Shown here: positions 49,421-60,995 of the stretch, one piece after another
How positions within the stretch are numbered: position 1 is the stretch's first letter
Layout: the number at the start of each line of letters is the position of its first letter
Assembly (NCBI GenBank): GCA_002105175.1
Contig: MCGE01000008.1
Span: forward strand, 496,001-560,000
From: Absidia repens
Taxonomy: Eukaryota; Mucoromycota; Mucoromycetes; Mucorales; Cunninghamellaceae
DNA: 64,000 bases
Direction: 5' to 3'
Notes under the pieces: generated by a model
The model's input: the letters and a program-made list of their open reading frames with translations, nothing else
The model's database searches: none
What the model was told of the DNA's origin: nothing
Translations under genes and position numbers: made by a program

Positions 49421-52354
49421 TCATCGCCAAGTACTAGCTTTCCGGTCTCTGGATTTCATACTACGTTCGTATTCCAAAGCATCATCCACCATTTTTCGTG
49501 TTTCCCTACTGTCCATTTTCTTTTCCAGGCGGGTGTATGGTGTGTCTATCTTTTTCCGGACATCAATAAGCGCTGATTTCTTTGTTTCTTTCTTCTGTCG
49601 TTTTTTTCGCCCTGGAACTATCCGATCCTGTCCAACTTGTTGCATGACGTCCCCTTCGATTTCTTGCCATAGAGCTGCTGAGCTAGACGATTCATTTCTG
49701 GCATTCGCTAACGTCCGAGTCGATGATGATGATAATGATGATGATGATGCTGTGGTTGTTTCTGGTGCTGTAGATGACTCTGGTGGTGCTGACACAGGCT
49801 GGCCAAGTTCATCACGCGGTATAATCTTGCCATGGAAAGGACATGTCACTAAATCACGCCTTGGACACAAACCGCCATTATGCAGAGGGTAGCGGCATGC
49901 CTATGATAAGAAGAAGAAAAAACCTAATGGTCAGTAAATGGATTCCAAAATTACGGCTCTACTCTGGATTTGATTATATATATATATATATATACCTTGA
50001 TTTCAGTTGGTGTGGATGATGTGTAGTAGATGGGCCGTTTCCGTAAATCATCGAGCAGGTGATCCGGCATTTCTTTTGTTCCTTCACCCGTTCCCATGAA
50101 TCGATGTGAAAATTCTTAATATCAAAAAAGAAAAAATAAAGAAAGAAAAAGGTGAGTATCGAGAACCAGCCAAACACAAACATATCATTCACTTACCAAT
50201 ACCACTAGTGTTGAATTGCACATTTTTCTTGTCCCAGTAATAAAGGTCTTCGCCCCACTAAAAGTAATCATAACATCCTTGAGTCAATTTTCATTTTCGC
50301 AACATCCCTCTCCTGTTTACCTCTACCACAGGTGCTCTTCTGAGCATATCTATCGAAGACAAGTCAAGCAATGGGTTAGTAACAGATGTACGCCAATGAT
50401 CTGTCATTTGTTTTTATTTTATGTTTTTTTTCTTTTTTACCTTCTCTTGAGTTTTCGGCCTTTTGTTTCCCTTTGCCTTTGATATCATTGTTGCTAGATG
50501 ACCGCCCCCCATAAGAAATAATATCAAGTTAGTTTAAAAGTGATGTATGCGTAATTTTCATTTCTGTTTAAGAATTGACCTTGGTTGCTGTTTCTGATCC
50601 TCATTCGCTTCCGATGCTGTGTTTTGTTGCTGTACTTGTCCGCCAGAATAGGTAACGTCTTCAGTCATTCCAGGTTCATATGACAACGGAAAAATACGGT
50701 GTGATGGTGGTAGTTTTGAGCTGGCAATAGTATTTTTCGATGGCTCTGACGACGATTGCAAGTCCGGTAGTTCCACATCTTCAAACAATTCGTCCAAAAA
50801 TTCATCATCCTGTGCGGCATCTTGGGAACCCGAAGCAGAAGAGCGTCGACGATCAGGAGGTAGTTCAATCCCAAGTAACTTGACCTTTCGAATGACTTCA
50901 GATATATCGTTCTTGGCTTGTATCAATCGCTTGATCAAACTTTCTTTTTCCACCTTATCCTAAAAGCAGTGATCATAAACGAAAAAAGTTAAGTCATGAG
51001 TGTGTTTTATTTCAATCGATTTGACTCCTCCCCCAACCCCAATACCGGCAATACCGGCCATTCATTAAGAAATCTGACTTACAATGTGTTCCATTCGCAC
51101 CAAAGAGTTGATCCAATCATTCACCTGCTTGCTTTGCTTTGTTTCCAGAACCTTGTAAGCTTCACGTAATTGCTCGTAGACTACTTCGTTTTCTTCTGAT
51201 TCATGTACTTGATCTACCACTGGGTTTTCCTCTGACATGTCAATTGTAATCGAGTATCTATTTGACCCAAGTCCATGCGACATAATGGCCTGTTTCAATA
51301 CCAACAATCAATGAGTCATGATTCCTCATCCTTCCTCCCTACCCCGTCTTGTTTTTTTTCATACTTTAACATACATCTTTATAATCTTCACCTTTCCTCA
51401 ACGAGCTTGGTTCCAAGTCGCCACGCATCAGGGCATCAAAATCCAAAGAAGAGTCCTCACTGGTATGTTTCGGTATCAGTATTTCAAAACAAGTTTCCTA
51501 AACAAAAAAAAAAAAGTTAATAAAACATATGTCCACTATCAGCACACTCAGTAGTACTAACATATGCCTTTTACCATATTCTTGACGGATTCTTGTATGA
51601 GGTCCAAATGTTCAGCGATGTCGACTTTGATCTGTTCAAAACGCCGTTCTTGTATCGCCTTGATCCGCGCTTCCTTGTTCGACTTTTCCCGATCTTGTGT
51701 ATGAATGGCCTGCAAAGAACGCTGTTCATTTTCCAAAAATCCGTTATGATCCAGATAATCGTATGCAATCCCTAGCGGTCGTAAATGTTCACCGTAATGC
51801 TGGTACCAGTTCTTCAAAAGAGCAATGGCATATTGGCGCAGTTTCGCCGCAACTGGAGCAGGTGGTGGTAGAATATGGTCCCGAACGCCTACAATAAGCT
51901 GAATAACTGTCGGGAGGTCATCAGTCATCAGTTTGCGGAATTGATGTGATCGCTGGAAGAGTTCTTCACATAGTTGTAAGCAAGAATAACGAATCTAAAA
52001 TAAAGGGTAAGATATTCATATACATGTATAAAGTGAGTATCTCATGTGCTTTGTATTGACGTATGTATGTGTGTGTGTGTGTGGCTGCGGTTATGGTTCA
52101 TTAAACATACCTGAGATTGCTGCTTGTTGAGTTGTGCCATGATAAGATCGTAAGTCAATTCTACGTTGACATTGCTTCGTTTACAATGATGCTTGATGGT
52201 CTATTGAATAAATGGGAAAATTTAGACAATATGATATATATTGAAGATTTCGAGGACCACCTACCTTGAGTAATTCTTTGTCCAGTATCCATTCTCCAGT
52301 TTCGGTAATTTGTTTCACAGCACTTTCGAGTACTTCTCTAGCTTCATTGTCCAT
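49421..52354 (-). CDS. UVSSA: UV-stimulated scaffold protein A (UVSSA) homolog
   Basis: A transcription-coupled repair factor that binds stalled RNA polymerase II and recruits TFIIH. The N-terminal exons (52354 onward) form a VHS/ENTH-like helical domain. Its motifs include [73 protein letters not shown] and [13 protein letters not shown]. Coiled-coil segments and an acidic linker follow ([16 protein letters not shown], near 50760-50810). The C-terminal DUF2043 region holds the zinc-binding part: [20 protein letters not shown] then [25 protein letters not shown] and a final helix ([20 protein letters not shown]) complete it. The gene has about nine exons. Family assignment is strong. Confidence 0.9.
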
Positions 52355-52771
52355 TGCAGAAAAAACGAAGACCGAGAAAAAAAAAAGTAAAGGGATTATT
52401 TGACCGCAGTCTAGTTTTATGCACTTCCACAGTCAATAATATTTTGATGATGACGGTGTTTCAAATCAGATCGTCCACTTTGACGTTAACCCTTTGGCAT
52501 CTACAATAATAACAAGGATCATAATGTATAAAATAATAAATTTTTTTATTGTATATTTATGTGGTATAAAAGAGATATCACTATAAAGAAGCAAGAGACG
52601 AGGGCAACTATGTATAAGTGATACTAACTATATAAAAATGGAAGACCAAAGAGAAATATGCTAGTGGGTAATCAGAATAAATAACTAATATAAACGAATG
52701 GCTGGGGCAATGTGAAGGATTGGGCGGGGGATAAGAAGAAGATAACACTGAATAAATACAATTGTTTAGTT
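52355..52771. other. Intergenic: UVSSA promoter and Spt23-like 3' flank
   Basis: A 417-bp gap between two minus-strand genes, AT-rich at 52510-52570. No gene is seen. Confidence 0.5.
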
Positions 52772-55731
52772 TCAATCAGACCAAGGTCCAGGAGAATCCA
52801 GCATTTGCATCATGGGCCAATCGAAGCATAGCTTGTTTTGTCCAGAGGCTCTATCATCCAGGAGTTGTCTGATAGCTTCCACCGATGGTAAGGAGCGCCA
52901 CGTTAGTGATAGCTGTTGCTGTGTTGATAGTAAGGAAGGTATGATGGACGGATTTGAAATGGATGAAGCGGTAGCAGTAGTAGTAGCAGTAGCTGCAGTG
53001 GAAGTGGAGGTGGACGTTGAAGGCAATGGTGGCATCAAAGAGGTTGGTGCTACTGCTGAAGATGGCGTCAGTGAGTGTTGTTGTTGATGCTGTTGATGTT
53101 GTTGGTGCCGAGGATTCGAGGCAATCACATGGTTTCCGTTTCCATCCACAATCCGCATGGCAATATTCCGAGCATCCTCGACTTTTCCTGTCATTTTCAG
53201 TCCGACCACCTGCAACGCCAATTCCATAAGAGCACGATCACCCTCATTGCAATACGTAAACATGGTTTGATCTTGTTGACTTGGTGAGTTAAATTCCTTG
53301 AATGACACAACCACTGCACCAGGTTCAATCGCAGGTGGAAGTACGCAAACTAATGTGTTGGGTGACCAATAATGGCTATTTGTTGCTGCGACATCGCCAA
53401 ACATGCATGTGAGACCGGGTCGGAAGCCAGTTCCAAGAATTGTCACTTCAATTCCACCACCTGTTGGTCCTTCGTTCGGTATCATTCGTTGCATTTGAGG
53501 TTGATGTTCGACCATAACCCCTTTTCCAAGACATGCTGTAGGCGACTGCTGTTGAGGGTGTTCTTGTAATTGCAATTTGGTGTCCCCATCGTTTTCATTT
53601 GGTGATCTTGACGTTTTTGTTGCTGCTGTAATAATTGAATGTAGTAATGGATGGTCCATATCCATAGGAGTTACCTCCTGTTTGACTAATGAAATATGTT
53701 TGCCTTGTAATGTCCCATCGGTTGCTGACGGCCTTTCATTGTTGTGCGGGATATGAGGAACATGATGCTGAGGTATTGATTGAGTTGCGTCGCTGTTGAA
53801 TGGAGTATCTATAAACGAGTTGTTGAAAGGTAAAGAAGAATTGGAATTCGAAGATGAGGCGATTGCCGATGCTGCGTCGTTGCTGGTATTTTTTTGAATG
53901 TCTTTGCTTCTGATGGGAGAGATACCAATGGGAGAAGGTGTATTTGTTCCAAATTCAAATGAGTTTGCCGCTAATATTGCATGTGTTTTAATCGGTGTAT
54001 CCACGTCATCCGTTCGCAGTCGTTTCCTTCCAGCTTTGAGTTTGCTTGATTTATGGTCGTCCGTGATCATGATTGGTGGTGAAATACCGGAGGCCACAGG
54101 TTTGCCAGTATGGTCTTGCATTTCAAAATAGATACTACAATTATAAGGTTTAATGAAATGTAACCCGAAAACCCACATGCGATTGACTTCAAATCTTACC
54201 AAAAGCCTAAGCGTTCATTGTGGTGTCGACAATAGCATGTAATCCGAGTAGGTAAGATCGTGTCTCCAGAACTAAAATCGACAATTTCGGAGCAGTTGAA
54301 TAATAAAATTTTTTGTTCCTCTAAAGCTAAAGATTGTTCATCCTCCAGTCGTTTGTCACCATCATTGTTATCGGACTTGATTTTGCTTTCCTTTCTTCGT
54401 TGAGATCGTTTCCGCTAACAAAAAAAAAAAGTAGGCAAATGAGATTAGAGAGACGTTTTGATGGTAAAATTGGTCCATAACTTTTTTGATTAGTGTTTTC
54501 CTTACTTCACGCTGAATACACCCTAAGCATGTCAAGACCTTCCGAGAGGGATCACTAGCACAAATGACACGTGCACTAAGGAAGAGCATTGAATCGGCGT
54601 TGATTTGTGTATAAGAGTCATCTAAGCCATTCACGCTTGTCACGGTTCCATTGTTGTCGGTGTTCATTATAATTTGTTGTTGCCTTTTCAGCTTATCCTT
54701 CGCCACCATGTGTTCAGGTAATTTCAAATGTGACCAATGTTGAGCCTTATCACCATCATCAGTCACCAGCTGAAGACAAAGCTTTGTTTGAGTTTCCACA
54801 CGAGATTTGGCCCCAGATTGAGGTACACCAAGGACCCGAATTTGCATTCTTTTAAAGAACAGTAAGGGGGAGTAAAGGTAAAGACAATCAAGCACAACAA
54901 ACAAAATAAAATAAACAAATAAAAGAATAGACTGAAATTAGTTCTCTATTTAAGTTCTGCAAAAGGATATAGGTATTGTTACTAACCTTGGTGGGCTCAT
55001 GCTTGGCGGTTTGTACGATCCATCAATCAATGATTCATATTTGATCCCAGGAGTGGGTCCCTGGATTTGAGCTGTGCCTTGAGGAGGATTTGCCGCGGCT
55101 TGAGTGTTCCTGTTGTGAAAGAGATAAGTACAATTCTTCGTGAAAATAAGTTAAGGTGATACAAATGATATATATTGACTTACAATGAGCTGAAGAGTTG
55201 ATAGTTAGAAAAGTATTCAGAAACATTTTTGGCGAGATTGGGTATGGACTGAGGAAAGGGGTTGTGAGCCACGTTGGAGAAGAACTACCATAAAGACAAA
55301 GGCGAGATGAACTCAGTATTTCGTTTTAGATCAAGTGCCTGTGTTTGAAGTGGGACTTACGGTATTGAAGCCAGACCATATACTTTGGTTGGCTTCTTCG
55401 CTATTGCTTGTCGATTGACCAAAAGAGGATATAAATGTGTGTAGGGGCTGATTTCCAGAGACTGTGCTAGCATGCTCCATACTATGATCCTGCAAATGGT
55501 GCTGTTGTTGTTGCTGCATAAAAAAGAGGGATTTTCAGGTAAAAGTTGGTCAAGTTTAGGTAGAAAAGATAAGTCAAATTGAAAGGGAAGAGGTTGTGAA
55601 GTTCTAATAGATAAATTTTGAGAGTCGTTATCGTCGTTCATGGGCGTGTTGGAATTGCTACTGGGAGGAGCGTCATTGTTGGCATCATTGTCATTGAACG
55701 AGGAACCAAGGGGATAGATTGGCTCTGACAT
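52772..55731 (-). CDS. Spt23/Mga2-like transcription factor with IPT domain, no ankyrin repeats or membrane anchor
   Basis: It is related to Spt23/Mga2, ER-anchored regulators of fatty-acid desaturation in yeast. After an acidic Ser/Asn-rich start (MSEPIYPLGSSF), conserved blocks appear: RMQIRVLGVPQSGAKSRVET, SHLKLPEHMVAKDKLK, LFLSARVICASDPSRKVLTC then LGCIQREVRKRKR, LFNCSEIVDFSSG and ITCYCRHHNERLGF. The IPT/TIG domain follows (EGPTGGGIEVTILGTGFRPG, NTLVCVLPPAIEPGAVVVSF, about 53490-53260), then GDRALMELALQVVGLKMTGK. The protein ends in a low-complexity tail and IRQLLDDRASGQNK. It has neither the ankyrin repeats nor the C-terminal membrane segment of Spt23/Mga2. A frame break lies near 55520: the upstream frame (SFLPKLDQLLPENPSF) and downstream frame (QQQQHHLQDHSMEHAS) differ by one base at a T6 run. 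Confidence 0.85.
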
Positions 55732-57100
55732 AAAAAATGATATAGGAGGTGTAAAAAAAAAGAATGGAGAGAGGATGAAAAGGGAATAAAGTGTTTATAG
55801 ATAAACGGGTAACTAAAGCGCAAGAAAAGTGAAATTGAGTAAAAAAAAAAAAAAAAAAAGCTTTTACATTCCGTTTTTGCACGTCGGTGTTTTAGTTGGT
55901 TATCTGTCTTCCAATCATTTATCAGAAAAATGCCTGTACCTTAAATAACACAACCTTCGACTTTTCGTTAATCAAGTAAAAGTATGCTTTTTCTCCAAAT
56001 AGGAATGATTTTATGTTAATTTAAACGCTGACATTCCAGGATGTGCTAGTGAATTGATTCTTATTATAGTGGGGCGTTGTCATGAAGCCCCGTTGTTGGT
56101 ATCAGAATTCGTTTCCAAGTAAGAATATTGCACAGATCAGTTGATCGTATATTATGATAGCCTATTAGAAACAAAATAAACCCAATGCGCTGTTTATATG
56201 TGCCTTGATAAAATAAAATAAAAATAAGCTTATGCAGCAGTGTCTCGGCAGTCAGAAACATTCTTCTCGTTTGAGATGTTCACAGTGTGACTTTTGTCTC
56301 GAATCTGAAGATTTTAGATGTAATAACTCATGACAGTAACAAACTACTATATGTATTTTAGTTCCAGTTAAATGATATCACATTTTTCTATATCCTACAA
56401 GTTGTAATGTGTTCTCATTAGGATTATAAAATCATGGTATTAAATATATATAAATTACTATCATAATATAATTTAAATGATATGTAAACATTATCATAAT
56501 ATTCACACGAGTATGTTACTAGTACAAGTAAATGATCAAATCGGCATTATTTAATTTGACTTCGCCTGTATATAATTTGGAGTGCCATTTTAACAGATCA
56601 CGAAATTGAATCATATACTTATAAAATCATGTGACAAATTACACTTCGATTTCACCAAAACAGTAATAAAATTCGTTCATCCAATCTGAAATTTCCTGCT
56701 CGTGATTATAATTTCTCCTCTGATACCTCTGATTCCTTGAATAAAAGAAAAGAAAAAAAAAAAAAAAAAAAAAAGAGTCCTTGATCCATAAGCTATGACT
56801 GATGATTCACCTGAACGTGGTCTGGGTGACAGTCAGCTACGGGGCTTTTAAAATGGGGTCCAACAGGCTCCAGGTACATATACTATATATATATATATAT
56901 ATATATATCATCTACACAAGATCCAACTTCTTTTTAGCTTTTGGTTTGGGCGTGTATCCAACAGATTTACCTTTGAATCCTTTTCGCTTTTGGTTGACCT
57001 ATAGCGGAGATTAAACATGTCAACAAAATAACCTGTCTAGCCAGGTTATTTTTTTTTTTATTCCTTTCTTTTTCTTCTTCTTCTTCTTCCATATTTTACC
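55732..57100. promoter_or_regulatory. Divergent intergenic region (Spt23-like / bL28m)
   Basis: 1.37 kb between divergent starts. It contains a 19-nt A tract near 55841 and very AT-rich DNA (56330-56540). Another A tract lies at 56754-56774, and an AT dinucleotide run at about 56883-56908. A short Lys-rich minus-strand frame (about 57015-56929) is discussed in the findings. Confidence 0.5.
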
Positions 57101-57553
57101 ATGCTGTCAGCACAACCTGCGTATTCACTTGCCCGAGCCACCTTCAAACGAGCCCAACGTGGATTATTCGGTGGGAAACACATACAATTCGGCAACAATG
57201 TAAGACTTGACAAGATACACGCAACATATCAATGTTTTGTTTGTTTTTGACACCTTTTTTTTTTTTTTTTTTTTTTCACGGAATAATAGAATCCTTTCTC
57301 AAAGAAAAAGACTCGGCGTAACTGGCTTCCCAATGTACAAAGCAAGAAACTTTACTCCGAGGCATTACAACGATTCTTTGATCTCAAAGTAACGACCTCT
57401 GTTTTACGAACGATTGACAAAAAAGGAGGTTTGGACAAATACCTGTTGGAAACCAAGGATAAGAATTTGGCTAGTGCAAAGGCTTTGGATTTGAAAAACT
57501 TGGTGCTTAAACAACAGCAACGAACAACAACAACAACTGCTGCCGAACTGTAA
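57101..57553 (+). CDS. Mitochondrial ribosomal protein bL28m
   Basis: A mitochondrial large-subunit protein, the counterpart of yeast Mrpl24. Exon 1 is 57101-57199 and exon 2 is 57290-57553. The N-terminus (MLSAQPAYSLARATFKRAQR) is a basic presequence. The L28 motifs are GGKHIQFGNN then NPFSKKKTRRNWLPNVQSKK, LYSEALQRFFDLKVTTSVLR and TIDKKGGLDKYLLETKDKN. A short Gln/Thr-rich tail ends it. The intron holds a roughly 20-nt T tract. Confidence 0.94.
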
Positions 57554-57714
57554 ACTATCTGTTTCCTTTGGACACCACCATAGCTATGCCCTTGTCCCTT
57601 ACCTTTTGCCCAGTACAATTAGACGAAAAAACATCCTACCGTACCCTTCCTCTCTTTTTATTCAACCATCTTAGCATATTCCATATCTTGTATTTACTTG
57701 ATTTTTGTATTGTG

Positions 57715-57746
<32 letters not shown>

Positions 57747-57867
57747 TTTTATTATTATCAGGATACTCCCACTCAACTGCTTGCAAATAAAATCACTCAG
57801 TACGTTTATTTATTTTTATCCCGATTACTTTTTACTCCTCCCTTACACTTTTTTTTTCACATACCCT
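57554..57867. other. Intergenic: bL28m 3' flank and CUZ1 promoter
   Basis: It contains an ATT trinucleotide microsatellite (57716-57745) and T-rich leader sequence before the CUZ1 ATG. No gene is seen. Confidence 0.5.
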
Positions 57868-59270
57868 ATGGAACTACCTCACGTTGGAGGACACTGTTCA
57901 CTTCCAACATGCAACTCTTTAGGTAATATTCTTGTTCCCCTTTCTCTCAGTGCTAACCCTTATCTAATACCCATCTCTGTGTTGATTGCGTTAGATTTCT
58001 TGCCCATCAATTGCCCTTTTTGCAAAGCGAGGTTTTGGTAAGCGAAGGATATACGTACTTGTGGATTACTAAAAAAAAATAACGAATTTGACCATTTTAT
58101 TTCTGTCTTCTTCTTTTTTGGTGTCTTATTGACGATAGTGGTGACCATCGCTTACCGTTGGATCATCAATGTATTGCTTGGAAAAGTCGAGACAAACAAG
58201 TGGAACTGTGCCCACAATGTCAACAACTGGTGTACCTGGAAAACACAGCACCTGAAGATATGGTAAGTGTCCCAATATAATAGCGTCTCTTTTTATATAT
58301 TAACGATTTGAATTATAGTTAGAAAAACACACAGCTTCAGACTGTCAACTCTATCTCTATCCTCCAACATCGACGACTATGCCCAATGGCTCGACAGCAA
58401 TTCAATGCGCAGTGGAAAAATGCCGAGATTTGAACCCAAGGATTGGACCTGCCCATTGCGTTGCTTGTGATCAAGATTTTTGTCTCAAGTAAGTGAAGTA
58501 AAGTAGGCGACTCGGTAGCAAGAAAATATTGTCATCGGACTAACCGGTCGGGTTATAGGCATCGGTATCAGGTGAAACACAGTTGCCCGCAGTTACAAAT
58601 CGACCCCAAGGAAGCTCGGCGACTTGCTGCTAAAGAAAAGCTAGCGAAAACGTTTAAACCATCTCCATCAGCGCCAACAACAATTAAACCAACATCAATT
58701 ACAGGAACGAAAAAGTCGAGTCCAATGGTAGAGTTGATGAAAATCAAGGCAAAAGCGAAGGTAAGGGGATACAACACATCACATAATTCATGCGTCCTCT
58801 AATACGGATTATTTTTATAGGGTCTTACTGCAGTACCTATGGCATCAAGAATGTATCTTTATATTGAATTCCCACAAGACTCTATTTTTGCAGGACAACA
58901 AAAGCCAATGTATTTAGACAAGGTAACAAAATGAAAATAAGTGCCAGGAACCAATTTCTGAATCTTATATCCTTTTTTTTTTTCATTTGCAGTACAATCG
59001 TGTAGGGAAGACTCTGGATATGTTAGCTGACCATGGGCGAGTAAAAAATGAAAACAACTTGCTATTATCTGATCATGACGAGGTAAAAAAGCAGGGCCGA
59101 TTGAAGAAGGTAACAAAGGTCTGACTCAATTCATTTTTGATAAAACAAAAATATAGAGACTCGGATTATACTTGATGGGCAATGATGGAAGCTACAAACT
59201 ATTGGACATGTCAAGTACTCTCGAAACAGCTGTAGAACAAATGGACACCTTGCTCTTAAAACGAAAGTGA
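57868..59270 (+). CDS. CUZ1: AN1-type zinc-finger protein CUZ1/ZFAND1
   Basis: A Cdc48 and proteasome cofactor that helps clear stress granules after arsenite stress. Seven or so short exons give MELPHVGGHCSLPTCNSL, then DFLPINCPFCKARF and the ending GDHRLPLDHQC, the first AN1 finger. The second finger is AVEKCRDLNPRIGPAHCVAC and DQDFCLKHRYQVKHSCPQL. A linker rich in Lys/Ala/Pro follows, then VELMKIKAKAKGLTAVP, the ubiquitin-like C-terminal domain start SRMYLYIEFPQ and its continuation YNRVGKTLDMLADHGRVKNE and RLGLYLMGNDG. The ending SSTLETAVEQMDTLLLKRK matches the family length. The two-finger plus C-terminal domain order matches CUZ1/ZFAND1. Confidence 0.92.
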
Positions 59271-60995
59271 TTAGTCACCACCTGCTAGAACTGATTAACA
59301 ATTTATATCTTCCCCTCCTCTGCTTATATTATATTGTAGTTTACTATTACACATGCCTTATTACATTTATAATAAAACAGGTTATATTTTTATTTATTAT
59401 ATCATTTACTAGTATTAGGTTGAAAAAATTGGTTACTGGTCTCCTTCTTTCGCTTGAATTCCAGTACAACAACGCAGTCTTCCTTCTTTTATTAGTTTTC
59501 TATTTTTATGTAAGCTATGTAACAACAAGCCGAAAAAAAAACAAGGATATTATACTAACTTATCTTTCTACACTGCATAATAGTGTACCTTGTCGCACTA
59601 CAATAACTTTTTTTTTGTATGTCACTTCTCATCTGCCCATCAATCAAAACAGTAAAGCAAGATAAAAGAAATGGTATAAACATAAAGGCAAGCATGATTT
59701 TAACAAGTACGTATATGCATTCTACCGGATGAACGGAATATTTAGGTATATGCAGGTGTCTAGATACAATTAATGTATCACTTGTACATAGCCCCATCTT
59801 TCAAAACGGTATGGACTGGAATGGCAAGTGATTCAGGCTATGCAACGGACCTACAATTCTCGGTATATGGTGTTACCCCTGGTTGTTATTTCTTTTGGGG
59901 GAAGAGATTTCGGCTTCAGGACATCTTCAAATGGACACCGGTTTGGCCACAAAGGTAAAAATAAAAAAGATCAAAAAAATGGGAACCATTCTTTGACATT
60001 ATTTTTCCTCAAGCAGTTGCATAACGTCTTTACAGTCTTGTGACGCCTTATAAAACTAGACTGATTGACTATTTTTGATTGTAAGTAGGCAAAATATGGA
60101 ACTCTGTCTGGTTTGATGACTGACAACATTGTTATCCTAAATAGGTTGATGCATCATATACCTCTGTTCTGTCCGTCACACAGCGAATGGAAAGTGCCAA
60201 CCTAGAATGTATTAGTTATCACAGTTTTTAACATAGCTTGTACTGTAGAGTAGTTTATCTATCTTACTTTGAACCAAATAAAAAATATATATTTATCACT
60301 GCTTAATTCTATTACATTAATTCGGGTTGACTGGCGGGAAAAATCGTTAGATGTAGGATTGGTGCTGCGGACCGGCTTTAGGACTGATTAAAGAAAAAAA
60401 AAAAGATCAACCCATATCATATGCCATTATGCAGTTCATACAAGAAACTCAATAGGTAGTTCTTGCTTTTAAACTCAATTGAGTTCTCGCTCGCCAACTC
60501 CCACATCCATGTTATTGTTTCATGTATCACAGTGAGTTGAAGTAACTGCAAGCAATACTCACACACACACACACACACACACACCAATTGTATTGTATTT
60601 ATACAGAGAGCGCTGTATTGTACATTACCAGAGGATTAGATCGAATTTTATTCCATTTGTGAGAAGCGCAAGGCATAATCTGTCATGCCGATTTTTTTTT
60701 TACACTATACTCCAGCGAAAACGGTACTGTCGTTTCGGCTTATCCGAATATACTATATTTGAAGCACAATATGAGAGAAAAGGTCTGGCAGCTTTCCCAT
60801 CTTATCGGATCACATGCTGGTCTTTTTCTCTCCGAAAGAGTGAAATTGAGAATGAAAACCGCATTGCATTTTTTTAATGTGCTCACTGCTTCTTTAAAGT
60901 TTCACTGCCCGGATGCTATATAAAGATGAAAACATACTAGTGACTCATGTTATTCACTTTTTACTTCGTTTTTGTACGAAGATATTCTATTTGCA
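59271..60995. other. Intergenic: CUZ1 3' flank and CotH upstream region
   Basis: 1.7 kb with no supported gene. It contains a CA microsatellite (60559-60583) and T-rich runs. Short ORFs at 59267, 59773 and 60593 have no recognisable motif. Confidence 0.55.
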
